Below are positions 1-7,011 of a DNA stretch of 14,436 nucleotides, piece by piece. Location: assembly GCA_018702715.1 (NCBI GenBank), contig JABIYQ010000449.1, forward strand, positions 1 to 14,436, read 5' to 3'. A model generated the notes under the pieces. The model made no database searches. It saw only the letters and a program-made list of their open reading frames with translations, and was not told the DNA's origin. The translations under genes and the position numbers were made by a program. Numbering within the stretch: the stretch's first letter is position 1; each line of letters begins with the position of its first letter. Origin of the DNA: Desulfobacula sp. (GTDB lineage Bacteria; Desulfobacterota; Desulfobacteria; Desulfobacterales; Desulfobacteraceae).

Positions 1-1479
1 AATTTTTGTCTTTGCAAAACGCGTGAGATCGATGATGCCCACATGGTTCATCAAATGCTTACACTCATTGGCCACATGCGTAAAGGCATTGGAACGTCTC
101 CAGGAAGGTTCTTCATAGGAGTCCTCACCCTTGGGCGGAAAATAGTTGGGGCATTCCCAGCCATAGTAATCCCCAAATACGGCATTGGCCTGCTTCTGAT
201 ATTCATAAATAGGGCTGGTTCTGTTGGGTCTTGCAGCATCCCTGAATTCGTTGGGATAAATTATGGAGTAAAGTCTTGGATAGGTATCTGCAATCTTTTC
301 CGTGTTGTATGCCCAGTTTGCAAAAGAACCAAACCGTCTGGAATCAACAGCCCAGAGATCAATTTCCGGTTCACCGTTCATGATCCAGCCAGCAAGATAG
401 TGGCCGATACCACCGGCCTGGGTAATTCCAAAGCTGTAACCGCAGGCCTGGAAAAAATTTTTCAATGGGGAGGCTGGTCCCACAAGTGGATCTCCATTGG
501 GAGTATAGGTAATGGGGCCAGCTGTCACATGTTTAAATCCAGTATCTCCCAGGATGGGAAATCTTTCCATACCGGCTTCAATGCAATCAGAGATATTGTC
601 TATATCCGGAGTTATTTCTTGTTGCGCATAATCCCATGGAACCCCGTTCTTCTTCCATTGCTGGCCATTTGCCTCGTACATTCCCAGAATCAAGGAATCC
701 ATTTCCTGGCGAAGATAAATTGATTTATCAGGATCACGAATAAGGGGCAAATAGGTATCTGCATCGGCAATGGCATTGATTTTTTCATATAGAATATGGG
801 TATGTGCAATGGCAATGGAGGGGATTTCGATTCCAACCATCTTGGATACTTCCGGGGCCCAGAGACCTGCTGCATTGATAACATATTCGCAGGTAATATC
901 TCCCTTATCCGTCTTTATCAGCCATTCTCCTGTGGCGGTATTTTCAATACTTTTTACCAGGGTATGCAGATTGATCTCAACACCGTGCTTTCTGGCTCCC
1001 TTGGCCATGGCCTGGGTCACTGAATTTGGATCAACATCACCGTCGTCCGGCCAGTACAGACCGCCCAGCAACCCTTCTGTATTCATAAAAGGATGCATTT
1101 TCCCTATTTCTTCCGGGGTCACATAACTGACATCCAAACCCAGACAGCGGTTCATAGAATAAGCATATCCCAGTTCATCCATACGACCGGGATTATCTGC
1201 TGTCCGAATGGAACCTGTGGTATGCCATCCTGTGGATTGTCCGGTTTCTTTTTCCAGTTCCTTGAATATTTCAATACTTTTCATATTCACCTGGGTGCCA
1301 TAAAAATTTGAATGAAAAAAGGAGACATTTCCAGCTGCCATCCAGGTGGATCCTGAGGTCAACTCATGTTTTTCCACCAGCACAACTTCATCCTTCCATC
1401 CATATTTTGCCAGATGATAGGCAACACTCACCCCTATCGCACCACCACCAATAACGACTGCTCTTGCATTGGTTTTCAT
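1..1479 (-). CDS. FAD-dependent dimethylglycine/sarcosine dehydrogenase-like protein with GcvT-type C-terminus (partial, runs off left edge)
   Basis: Read on the minus strand, the frame is open from ATG at 1479 to base 1 (493 codons, no stop). An AAAGGAG box precedes the ATG. The N-terminus has the dinucleotide-binding motif GGGAIG at residues 11-16, followed by VVLVEK at 32-37. The order of conserved blocks matches mitochondrial dimethylglycine dehydrogenase: GSTW at 43-46, a DDGDVDP block, a GPITYTPNGDPLVGP block, and near the edge VGIIDLTRFAK (480-490), which begins the aminomethyltransferase (GcvT) half. Family members are about 800 residues and oxidise an N-methyl group, passing it to tetrahydrofolate as methylene-THF. 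About 300 residues are probably missing here. Residue 47 is Met where the family usually has the His that binds FAD covalently (WHAAG becomes WMAAG). It is the last visible gene of the transporter operon, 31 bp after livM. The exact amine substrate is not determined. Confidence 0.9.
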   Translation of the reverse strand, partial: MKTNARAVVIGGGAIGVSVAYHLAKYGWKDEVVLVEKHELTSGSTWMAAGNVSFFHSNFYGTQVNMKSIEIFKELEKETGQSTGWHTTGSIRTADNPGRMDELGYAYSMNRCLGLDVSYVTPEEIGKMHPFMNTEGLLGGLYWPDDGDVDPNSVTQAMAKGARKHGVEINLHTLVKSIENTATGEWLIKTDKGDITCEYVINAAGLWAPEVSKMVGIEIPSIAIAHTHILYEKINAIADADTYLPLIRDPDKSIYLRQEMDSLILGMYEANGQQWKKNGVPWDYAQQEITPDIDNISDCIEAGMERFPILGDTGFKHVTAGPITYTPNGDPLVGPASPLKNFFQACGYSFGITQAGGIGHYLAGWIMNGEPEIDLWAVDSRRFGSFANWAYNTEKIADTYPRLYSIIYPNEFRDAARPNRTSPIYEYQKQANAVFGDYYGWECPNYFPPKGEDSYEEPSWRRSNAFTHVANECKHLMNHVGIIDLTRFAKTKI

Positions 1480-1510
1480 TATTGTAAATCTCCTTTAAAT
1501 CAATTTTTCT

Positions 1511-2536
1511 TTAATCTCTGCCATTAAAAAAATAACGTAAAATTTTGTTTTTAGTCTTTCTGATATTCATTTCGTAAAAATATGAAAATCCACCAGGATA
1601 ATATATCATTACCAGAATCAATACCAGGGCGTATATCACCAGATTCAATCCCGGCAGATTTGTCAGGTTGGAACGGACAATCTCCATTATAAATATAAAG
1701 GGGAAGGCAATAACAGCTCCTCCCCATAAACTGCCTCTTCCGCCAATATATGCCACGGCAAGGACCTCGACCGTTTTTGAGGTATGCATGATATCCGGAG
1801 TCAAAATTCCATAATAATGAGCGTAAAACCCACCAAGAACGCCTGCTATTGCACATGAAAGGGTAAAATTAAAAACCCGGTAATTCACGGGATTGATTCC
1901 TGAAGTTCTTGCAGCATCCATGTTCTGGCCAATGGCCTGGAAGGCCAGCCCAATTTTTGAACGGACAATCCATTTGCAAACCAGGTAGATCAAAAACAAC
2001 AATATGATAATAATAAAATAATAGGGTGCATTTGAATCCCCCTCAAAAATACGGGGAACACGAAGGCCTAAAGGTCCCCGAGTCAGCCAGACCAGTTTAG
2101 TTGCAAGCCCCATAATCGCCAAACCAAAAAACCAGGAAAGACATGCTGCAAAAATTCCCCTGAGACGCAGAGAAATCATCCCGATAATCAATCCCAGAAG
2201 ACCCGAGCCTATCCCACCAGCCACCATGGATAGCCAGGTAGGCAACCCCATATTGATCGCCAGAAGTGCTGATGTATATCCTCCAAAACCGGCTACTGCG
2301 GCATATCCGAAATTAACAATATTAATATACCCGGCCGTCAGATCAAATCCCACACTCATGGATGCAATAAAGCCGCTATAAATCAGCCATCTGAGCATAT
2401 ACTCCTGGTTAAAGGGCGGGATAAAAGGAAGGACGAATAATAAAACAAGACCAAAAAGTCCAGCAGGTGTAAGGCATAATTTATCAAGCAATTTATCAAA
2501 TAGATTCATTTGCTGACTATTTATTGTGTTATCCAT
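1511..2536 (-). CDS. Branched-chain amino acid-type ABC transporter permease, LivM family
   Basis: A 341-residue, highly hydrophobic inner-membrane protein. I chose ATG 2536 because an AGGAG box lies 6 nt upstream. An upstream in-frame TTG at 2590 has no ribosome site and lies in a repeat. The LivM hallmark INIVNFGYAAVAGFGGYTSALL lies around residues 71-92. The cytoplasmic coupling-loop region that contacts the ATPases includes GLAFQAIGQNMDAARTSGI (196-214), and GGRGSLWGGAV lies at 265-275. It pairs with the LivH-type permease encoded just upstream to form the transmembrane channel. The family imports leucine-like amino acids, urea, amides and other small solutes, so the substrate cannot be read from the sequence. 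The neighbouring demethylase suggests a methylated amine (inference). The C-terminus is basic (RKTKNKILRYFFNGRD). Confidence 0.93.
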   Translation of the reverse strand: MDNTINSQQMNLFDKLLDKLCLTPAGLFGLVLLFVLPFIPPFNQEYMLRWLIYSGFIASMSVGFDLTAGYINIVNFGYAAVAGFGGYTSALLAINMGLPTWLSMVAGGIGSGLLGLIIGMISLRLRGIFAACLSWFFGLAIMGLATKLVWLTRGPLGLRVPRIFEGDSNAPYYFIIIILLFLIYLVCKWIVRSKIGLAFQAIGQNMDAARTSGINPVNYRVFNFTLSCAIAGVLGGFYAHYYGILTPDIMHTSKTVEVLAVAYIGGRGSLWGGAVIAFPFIFIMEIVRSNLTNLPGLNLVIYALVLILVMIYYPGGFSYFYEMNIRKTKNKILRYFFNGRD

Positions 2537-2541
2537 AGAAA

Positions 2542-2546
2542 CTCCT
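2542..2546 (-). promoter_or_regulatory. Ribosome binding site deciding the livM-type start
   Basis: AGGAG on the minus strand, 5-6 nt before ATG 2536. It supports this start over the upstream in-frame TTG at 2590. Confidence 0.8.
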
Positions 2547-2555
2547 ATTTTTCCT

Positions 2556-2603
2556 TTATCTGACAAATTATTTGACAGATTATTTGTCAATTTATTTGTC
2601 TAG
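2556..2603 (-). repeat. Four imperfect 12-bp tandem repeats spanning the livH stop codon
   Basis: On the minus strand the units are CTAGACAAATAA, ATTGACAAATAA, TCTGTCAAATAA and TTTGTCAGATAA. Unit 1 holds the last three codons and the TAA of the LivH-type gene. The following units keep the same frame, so each ends in another in-frame TAA. The array fills most of the gap between the two permease genes. Adding or losing a unit would change the spacing but not the reading frame. Confidence 0.85.
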
Positions 2604-3620
2604 GGCGCCGCGGACATCTGAACCAAATATCCCACTGGGTTTAAAAATCAAAATCAACATAATAAGGGCGGAAGGAATAACAAAATCCCATCCTGAACCC
2701 ACGTATTCCACCGTAATTGCCTTAAGTAAAGCCACCATGAAAGCACCGGCCACAGCCCCCAGTATATTTCCAAGACCTGAGAGAATCACGACAAACCAGG
2801 CCAGATATAAAGGCTCTAATCCCACAGTGGGGTAAGAAGGATACATGAATAAAAGGCTGCCTCCGGCCACAGCTGAAAGGGCACAGGCAAGAGAAATAGT
2901 TAAAAGAACAATTTTTTCAATATCAATACCCACAATCTGGGCACCTGTGATATCCTGGGACACTGCTCGTATAGACATACCTGTTTTGGTATAGGTCATG
3001 AAAAACCAGAAAGCGGCAATGATTACAGCCGCAATCACAAATGCCATGGCCCGGTCTCTTGAAACGAATACATCAGCAATGGAAATGGGCATACCACTCC
3101 AGTAACCGACAATGCCTTTGAACTCAGTTCCGAATATCAATTGATGAAGGTTAATCAAAAGAACACTCAATCCCACTGTGAGCAAAAAAGAGTTCATCAC
3201 CCAATTATCTGTGGACCGCCTTCTCAAGGGGCCAAATACCAGTTTTTCAGCGACAATGCCGCTTAGGGCACCCACAATCATTGCACAGACAATGGCAACC
3301 AGGGGGCCGATCACTGCAACAAAAGACTCTGGATTTTCGCTGATATAATTACTGATGGGGGTAAATACATAATAGGCAGTCAAAGAACCGATCATAAAAA
3401 ATTCACCATGGGCAAACATGGCAATATTGAGTACACCCAGCATCAGGGTAAGGCCTGTGGCGACCAACGCAAGCATACCGCCTGTGACAATTGTATTTAC
3501 CAGCAGATAGGGACCGGCATTTATCGCTGCAAACACGGCAAGCAAAATCGTTGCCAGAATAGATATGCCGGCTGCTGATTTGGTCCAGGTTAAAAATTTG
3601 GAAACAGTGTTATTTGACAT
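2592..3620 (-). CDS. Branched-chain amino acid-type ABC transporter permease, LivH family
   Basis: A 342-residue polytopic membrane protein. Its start at ATG 3620 is preceded by TTGGAG. The LivH signature GLTLMLGVLNIAMFAHGEFFMIG lies at about residues 56-78. A coupling-loop-like segment (TKTGMSIRAVSQDITGAQIVGID) follows the central helices, and GLGNILGAVAGA lies near the last helices. It forms the channel with the LivM-type subunit. It sits 24 bp after the LivF-type gene and before the LivM-type gene, in the standard liv cluster with no gene missing. The C-terminal codons lie inside a 12-bp tandem repeat carrying four successive in-frame TAA codons, so read-through would be stopped within a few residues. 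Transport substrate unknown. Confidence 0.94.
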   Translation of the reverse strand: MSNNTVSKFLTWTKSAAGISILATILLAVFAAINAGPYLLVNTIVTGGMLALVATGLTLMLGVLNIAMFAHGEFFMIGSLTAYYVFTPISNYISENPESFVAVIGPLVAIVCAMIVGALSGIVAEKLVFGPLRRRSTDNWVMNSFLLTVGLSVLLINLHQLIFGTEFKGIVGYWSGMPISIADVFVSRDRAMAFVIAAVIIAAFWFFMTYTKTGMSIRAVSQDITGAQIVGIDIEKIVLLTISLACALSAVAGGSLLFMYPSYPTVGLEPLYLAWFVVILSGLGNILGAVAGAFMVALLKAITVEYVGSGWDFVIPSALIMLILIFKPSGIFGSDVRGALDK

Positions 3621-3644
3621 GAATTTATTTCTCCAAAAAGAAGA

Positions 3645-4352
3645 TTAAACGCCTAAAAATACTTTTCTGACATGGGGATTATCCGCCAGGTCATGACTTT
3701 TACCTTCCAGACCGACTTTTCCGTTTTCAAGGATATATCCACGATCAGTGACAGCCAGGGTCTTTGTGACATTTTGTTCCACCAAAAGGATGGTCACACC
3801 CGCTTTAATAAGAATGTCCAGGGATTCAAACACATTTGCCACCAATTGTGGCGCAAGGCCAAAAGATGGCTCGTCCACAAGAAGCAATTTAGGATCAGAC
3901 ATCATACCGCGGCCAATGGCCAGCATTTTTCTCTCTCCACCGCTCATTGTTCCTGCCAGCTGATCTTTTCTTTCAGCCAGGCGTGGGAAAAGGCTGAACA
4001 CAAAGTCAAGGCGTTCATTCTGGATTTTTTTGTCCTTAATAATGTATGCGCCCATATAAAGATTTTCCTGCACCGTCATATTTACAAATAGATTTAATTC
4101 CTCGGAAACAAAAGAAATCCCCTTTTTTGTGATCTGCGATGCAGGAAGCCCGGCAATATTCTCACCATTGAAAAAGATACTGCCTCCCATGGGAGGGATC
4201 AGGCCGGCAATGGTTTTCATGGTTGTGCTTTTCCCTGCACCATTAGGCCCTACAATACAGACATACTCACCCTTCTCTATATTTAAAGAGACAGAACGCA
4301 ATATCTGCAGATATCCATATCCTGCATCAAGATTTTTCACTTCTAACAGCAT
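3645..4352 (-). CDS. ABC transporter ATP-binding protein, LivF family
   Basis: A 235-residue cytoplasmic ATPase with all core motifs. Walker A GPNGAGKST is at residues 35-43, the signature MSGGE at 136-140, Walker B LLLVDE at 156-161, and LLVEQN at 189-194. In the last, Gln occupies the usual H-loop His position, as is common in LivF proteins. Length and the short C-terminus fit the family (about 235 residues). GGAGA precedes ATG 4352. It is expected to pair with the LivG-type ATPase to power the importer. Its canonical signature would complete the ATP site formed with the LivG Walker A, while the reverse site is degenerate (see the LivG-type entry). It lies 51 bp after the LivG-type gene. 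Confidence 0.94.
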   Translation of the reverse strand: MLLEVKNLDAGYGYLQILRSVSLNIEKGEYVCIVGPNGAGKSTTMKTIAGLIPPMGGSIFFNGENIAGLPASQITKKGISFVSEELNLFVNMTVQENLYMGAYIIKDKKIQNERLDFVFSLFPRLAERKDQLAGTMSGGERKMLAIGRGMMSDPKLLLVDEPSFGLAPQLVANVFESLDILIKAGVTILLVEQNVTKTLAVTDRGYILENGKVGLEGKSHDLADNPHVRKVFLGV

Positions 4353-4403
4353 AAAATCTCCGTTGATTCTTAAAGTTAATTGTCATTTGCGCTATCCGAT
4401 TCA

Positions 4404-5117
4404 CTATCCGAGATAGGCTTTGGTAACCTTTGGGTCATTTGCCACGTCTTCTGTTAAACCTTCAGCTATTTTTGTTCCGAACTGAATACATAAAAGCCGG
4501 TTGCACACTGCCATGATAAGTTGCATGATATGCTCGATCATGAGAATGGAAATTCCTTTTTTGCTGATCTTTTTAATAATTCTCATGATATCATTCAACT
4601 CTCTTTCGCTGAGACCTGATGCCATTTCATCCATGAATAAGACTCTGGGATTGCTGGCAAGTGCCCGGGCCAAATCCAGACGTTTGAGCTGAACCGTGTT
4701 GAGTTGTTCCGCCACAACCGTTTCCTCCATGGGAAATTCGACAAATTCCAACATGGCCCTTGAATGCTCAATTGGATCATTCACCTTTCCTGTTTTATTA
4801 CCAAATATGGTGGCCGTCATTACGCTTTCAATGGCTGTCATTTTTGGAAATGGACTGGGAATCTGGAATGTTCGGGAAAGGCCTCTGCGGCACATTTTTT
4901 CAGGGGTTGAACCCGTCGTATCCTTTCCAAACATTTTTACTTTACCTTCGGTTGGGGGATTTAAACCTGAAATGGCATTTATAAATGTTGTTTTCCCGGC
5001 CCCGTTGGGACCGATCAAGCCCAGGACATCTCCTTCGTATAATGTCATGGAGACATCGTTTACTGCGGTCAAACCACCAAATCTTTTGGTTAGATTACTG
5101 GTTTCCAATACAATCAT
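4404..5117 (-). CDS. ABC transporter ATP-binding protein, LivG family, with degenerate signature motif
   Basis: A 237-residue ATPase. Walker A GPNGAGKTT is at residues 36-44, the Q-loop Gln at 85 (RTFQIP), Walker B VLFMDE at 159-164, and the H-loop His at 196 (LMIEH). The ABC signature is LNTVQ (139-143) instead of LSGGQ or LSYGQ, with Ser and both Gly lost, and the residue after the Walker B Glu is Met instead of Pro. Similar variants occur, as I recall, in a LivG subgroup, so this is probably functional rather than decay. AGAGG precedes ATG 5117. It is the first gene after the hairpin that follows the binding-protein gene and the first of the membrane-complex genes. It works with the LivF-type ATPase. 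Confidence 0.92.
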   Translation of the reverse strand: MIVLETSNLTKRFGGLTAVNDVSMTLYEGDVLGLIGPNGAGKTTFINAISGLNPPTEGKVKMFGKDTTGSTPEKMCRRGLSRTFQIPSPFPKMTAIESVMTATIFGNKTGKVNDPIEHSRAMLEFVEFPMEETVVAEQLNTVQLKRLDLARALASNPRVLFMDEMASGLSERELNDIMRIIKKISKKGISILMIEHIMQLIMAVCNRLLCIQFGTKIAEGLTEDVANDPKVTKAYLG

Positions 5118-5155
5118 TTTTGCCTCTAATTCTATTCATTTTATAGATTAAACAA

Positions 5156-5184
5156 ACAGGGGATATGCATTGCGTATCCCCTGT
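5156..5184 (-). terminator. Intergenic hairpin between binding-protein gene and ABC genes (probable attenuator or mRNA stabiliser)
   Basis: A perfect 10-bp stem (5156-5165 with 5175-5184; ACAGGGGATA and its complement) and a 9-nt loop lie 16 bp after the binding-protein stop. The minus-strand transcript continues as TTGTTTAATC, only a weak U-tract. Partial termination or 3'-end protection would give more binding protein than membrane components, a common arrangement in ABC operons. The role is inferred. Confidence 0.65.
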
Positions 5185-5200
5185 CTGTATTTACGTCAGG

Positions 5201-6457
5201 CTATTTTTGTTTGAAATCCGCTTGTTTCCAGTCATCTGGATAAATGATATTGCTTTTTCCGTCCATGTATTGAAGAACAGGAAAAAAGTAAGCGTCGGAA
5301 GCAATGACAGGATCTGGTGTCGATTCCACGGTATATTTGTACTCATTCATAATAAGGGCACCGTCTGCCTTACCATATGTCAGTTTGCCAGTATTGAGTT
5401 CACTGGTAACAACCTCGTGGATGGATTCTTTATCGAGTTTTCCATGTTTTTCAAGGGTTCTTTTGGCAAGTTTGATGAAAAAATTGGCATAATCGTATGA
5501 CAGTCCGGATGCTGAAGGACTCGGGTTGTATCCGAATTTAGCCTTGATGGATTTTGCCCAATCCTGGGCAGCCTGTGTGGTCAGTCGGGGGATCATATCC
5601 AATACGTGGTTAGAAGCTTTCCCGGTCATCTTGTACCAGTCGCCATTCCAGCCAAGCCCGTCGGCAACGACTACAGCTTTAAGTCCAACCTCACCTGCCT
5701 GTTTGATAAAACCGGATATGGAAGGAGCGGAGGTGGATGTTCCGGCCAGAACTACGGCCCCGCCTTTTTTATACTTGCTCAAAAGAGAATAGAAATCGGT
5801 CTGGGTGAAAGGAAAGTAATCTTCGGAAAGAACTGTCCATCCTGTAGCTTCGAAACCCCTTTTGAAGGCTGCTCCCACACTTCTGCCCCAGTCTGTCTCT
5901 TCGCCGTAAATGGCTACGATCTTTTTTTTAGGTGTGAATTTACCAGTTGCAATAGCTGCATTGATGCTCTCCACATAACCCGGAATAAGGTCTCCGGGGA
6001 TTGGCCATCCCTTGGCAGCCCAGTAACTATACTTTTCAGGATCTGATTTGTATTTTTCGTTTACAATCTCGGCCGCGCCCATAGCGAACACATGCTGCAC
6101 TTTGTACTGGACCGCTACATCCATTACTGCTGCTGCCACTGAACTGTGCCAATTCAGCATGGCCACCTGGACACCCTTTGATTCCACGGCTTCAGCATAG
6201 GCGCCTGTAGCTTTTGCAGGGTCTGACTGGGAGTCGATCCAGACAAGTTCTATCTTGTAATCACCAATTTTATAATCGATGTTTTCCATGGCCATTTTAA
6301 CAGACCCTTTGAATTCACCACCGGTTTTAGCCGATGGACCGGTGAAGGGGCCCAATACGCCAAGCTTAAACGTTTCTGCTGCGAATGCACCCGTTGAAAA
6401 AATAAAAAGAAATGCTGCGAAAAAAGCGATGATGAGTTGAACTTTTTTTGTACCCAT
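5201..6457 (-). CDS. Periplasmic substrate-binding protein of the ABC importer (LivJ-like, Peripla_BP_6 fold)
   Basis: 418 residues from ATG 6457, which has GGAGG 8 nt upstream. An in-frame TTG at 6508 has no such site and would place extra residues before the signal peptide. The N-terminus is a clear Sec signal: basic KK, hydrophobic core, then TGAFA before AETFKLGVLGPFTGP, which is the characteristic first strand and ligand loop of type I binding proteins. Later blocks also fit the family (VWIDSQSDPAKA; KIVAIYGEETDWGRSVGAAF). It should capture the solute in the periplasm and deliver it to the LivH/LivM-type channel. It heads the operon behind a sigma-54 promoter at 6520-6535. The ligand is unknown. 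A betaine-like or methylated amine is inferred from the adjacent demethylation genes only. Confidence 0.92.
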   Translation of the reverse strand: MGTKKVQLIIAFFAAFLFIFSTGAFAAETFKLGVLGPFTGPSAKTGGEFKGSVKMAMENIDYKIGDYKIELVWIDSQSDPAKATGAYAEAVESKGVQVAMLNWHSSVAAAVMDVAVQYKVQHVFAMGAAEIVNEKYKSDPEKYSYWAAKGWPIPGDLIPGYVESINAAIATGKFTPKKKIVAIYGEETDWGRSVGAAFKRGFEATGWTVLSEDYFPFTQTDFYSLLSKYKKGGAVVLAGTSTSAPSISGFIKQAGEVGLKAVVVADGLGWNGDWYKMTGKASNHVLDMIPRLTTQAAQDWAKSIKAKFGYNPSPSASGLSYDYANFFIKLAKRTLEKHGKLDKESIHEVVTSELNTGKLTYGKADGALIMNEYKYTVESTPDPVIASDAYFFPVLQYMDGKSNIIYPDDWKQADFKQK

Positions 6458-6465
6458 AAATCTTG

Positions 6466-6470
6466 CCTCC
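6466..6470 (-). promoter_or_regulatory. Ribosome binding site deciding the binding-protein start
   Basis: GGAGG on the minus strand, 8 nt before ATG 6457. It places the start directly at the signal peptide instead of at the upstream TTG 6508. Confidence 0.85.
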
Positions 6471-6519
6471 AAAATTAATGTAAATAAAAAATAAAGCCAC
6501 ACAAACAATTATTAGTTAA

Positions 6520-6535
6520 TGCAGTTATTATACCA
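6520..6535 (-). promoter_or_regulatory. Sigma-54 (-24/-12) promoter of the importer/demethylase operon
   Basis: On the minus strand TGGTATAATAACTGCA has GG (6534-6533) and GC (6522-6521) separated by exactly 10 bases, matching TGGYAYR-N4-YTGCW. The predicted start is near 6509, giving a 52-nt leader to ATG 6457. A sigma-54 activator gene lies immediately upstream, which supports the call. Confidence 0.75.
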
Positions 6536-6639
6536 AAGTATATTTTTATATTTAGTGAAAAACAAAGTTCATAGGGCTTAACTGGATAAGACAGCAGTCA
6601 TTTCCAGCTATTTTTTGACCATAGCTAAGTATAAAAAAA

Positions 6640-6691
6640 ATAAAATTTCAATTTTTTATCTCTATAAAACCTGATAAAATTTCAATTTTTT
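6640..6691. repeat. Two 18-bp AT-rich direct repeats upstream of the importer promoter
   Basis: ATAAAATTTCAATTTTTT occurs at 6640-6657 and 6674-6691, identical and 34 bp apart. The first copy also fits an IHF-like site (WATCAANNNNTTR, 12 of 13, 6646-6658). IHF bending is usual between sigma-54 promoters and their enhancers, but AT-rich DNA gives chance matches. The role is a guess. Confidence 0.5.
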
Positions 6692-6699
6692 TTATTTTT

Positions 6700-6720
6700 A
6701 CTGTAAAAAAAATTTACAGT
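6700..6720. promoter_or_regulatory. Candidate activator-binding palindrome (importer operon)
   Basis: Perfect 8-bp arms ACTGTAAA (6700-6707) and TTTACAGT (6713-6720) are separated by five A. Lying about 175 bp upstream of the -24 element, it is in the usual range for an enhancer of a Fis-type sigma-54 activator. Assignment to the neighbouring activator is inferred. Confidence 0.45.
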
Positions 6721-6765
6721 TCTTTTACACCTCTTTAATACCTGACTAAAATTTGAAAAATTCTT

Positions 6766-6899
6766 GTAATTGTTTAGCCAGTTAAAAGACGTTATCTCAG
6801 AGCCCTGTCCGATGGATATTTGAAGGAGGTTAAGCGTTTAGCATCGAAACAAATATCCATCGGATAGGGCGGTTTCAAATATAAGAGCTGAATAGTTAC
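6766..6899 (+). mobile_element. MITE copy A (134 bp), IS66-like ends
   Basis: The element begins GTAATTGTTTAGC and ends with the complement of GTAACTATTCAGC (10 of 13 terminal positions match). It is flanked by perfect 8-bp direct repeats AAATTCTT at 6758-6765 and 6900-6907. Terminal GTAA and 8-bp target duplication are IS66-family traits. It has no coding capacity. Inside is a 21-bp stem (6802-6822 with 6850-6870; one G-U pair on the plus strand) around a 27-nt loop that contains AAGGAGG. A second copy lies inverted at 13842-13988, with 125 of 134 aligned bases identical plus a 13-bp insertion. It needs a transposase in trans. Placement is between the activator stop and the importer regulatory sites. 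Confidence 0.85.
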
Positions 6900-7011
6900 A
6901 AATTCTTTTAAGTATGCGCTCCTAAACGAACCAAGGACAAACATAATTTTATTAGATCGGCTGAATCCTGCTCAGTATCAGTACAATTGGCGATTTAGGC
7001 TCATGCGATTC

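Larger units (their letters stand above)
6458..7011. other. 554-bp intergenic region between the importer operon and the sigma-54 activator gene
   Basis: No gene is supported here. From left to right it holds a 52-nt leader, a sigma-54 promoter (6520-6535), two copies of an AT-rich direct repeat (6640-6691), a palindrome (6700-6720), and a MITE with its 8-bp target duplications (6758-6907). The remaining 6908-7011 lies just downstream of the activator stop. I see no convincing terminator or other element in it. Confidence 0.8.

Noticed and set aside
43..723. 226-residue plus-strand open frame
   Set aside because: It lies wholly opposite the conserved FAD protein, has no family features and is a shadow frame.
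2536..2590. N-terminal extension of the LivM-type permease from TTG 2590
   Set aside because: No ribosome site, and the stretch is made of the 12-bp repeat; ATG 2536 has a strong AGGAG.
6457..6508. N-terminal extension of the binding protein from TTG 6508
   Set aside because: It would add residues before a well-formed signal peptide. It also starts at or before the predicted transcription start, and GGAGG supports ATG 6457.
6823..6849. Small open frame started by AAGGAGG in the MITE loop
   Set aside because: No start codon follows at a usable distance, and the motif is not kept in copy B.
6908..7011. Rho-independent terminator after the activator gene
   Set aside because: Only short, distant complementarity (CCTAAA with TTTAGG) and no U-tract.
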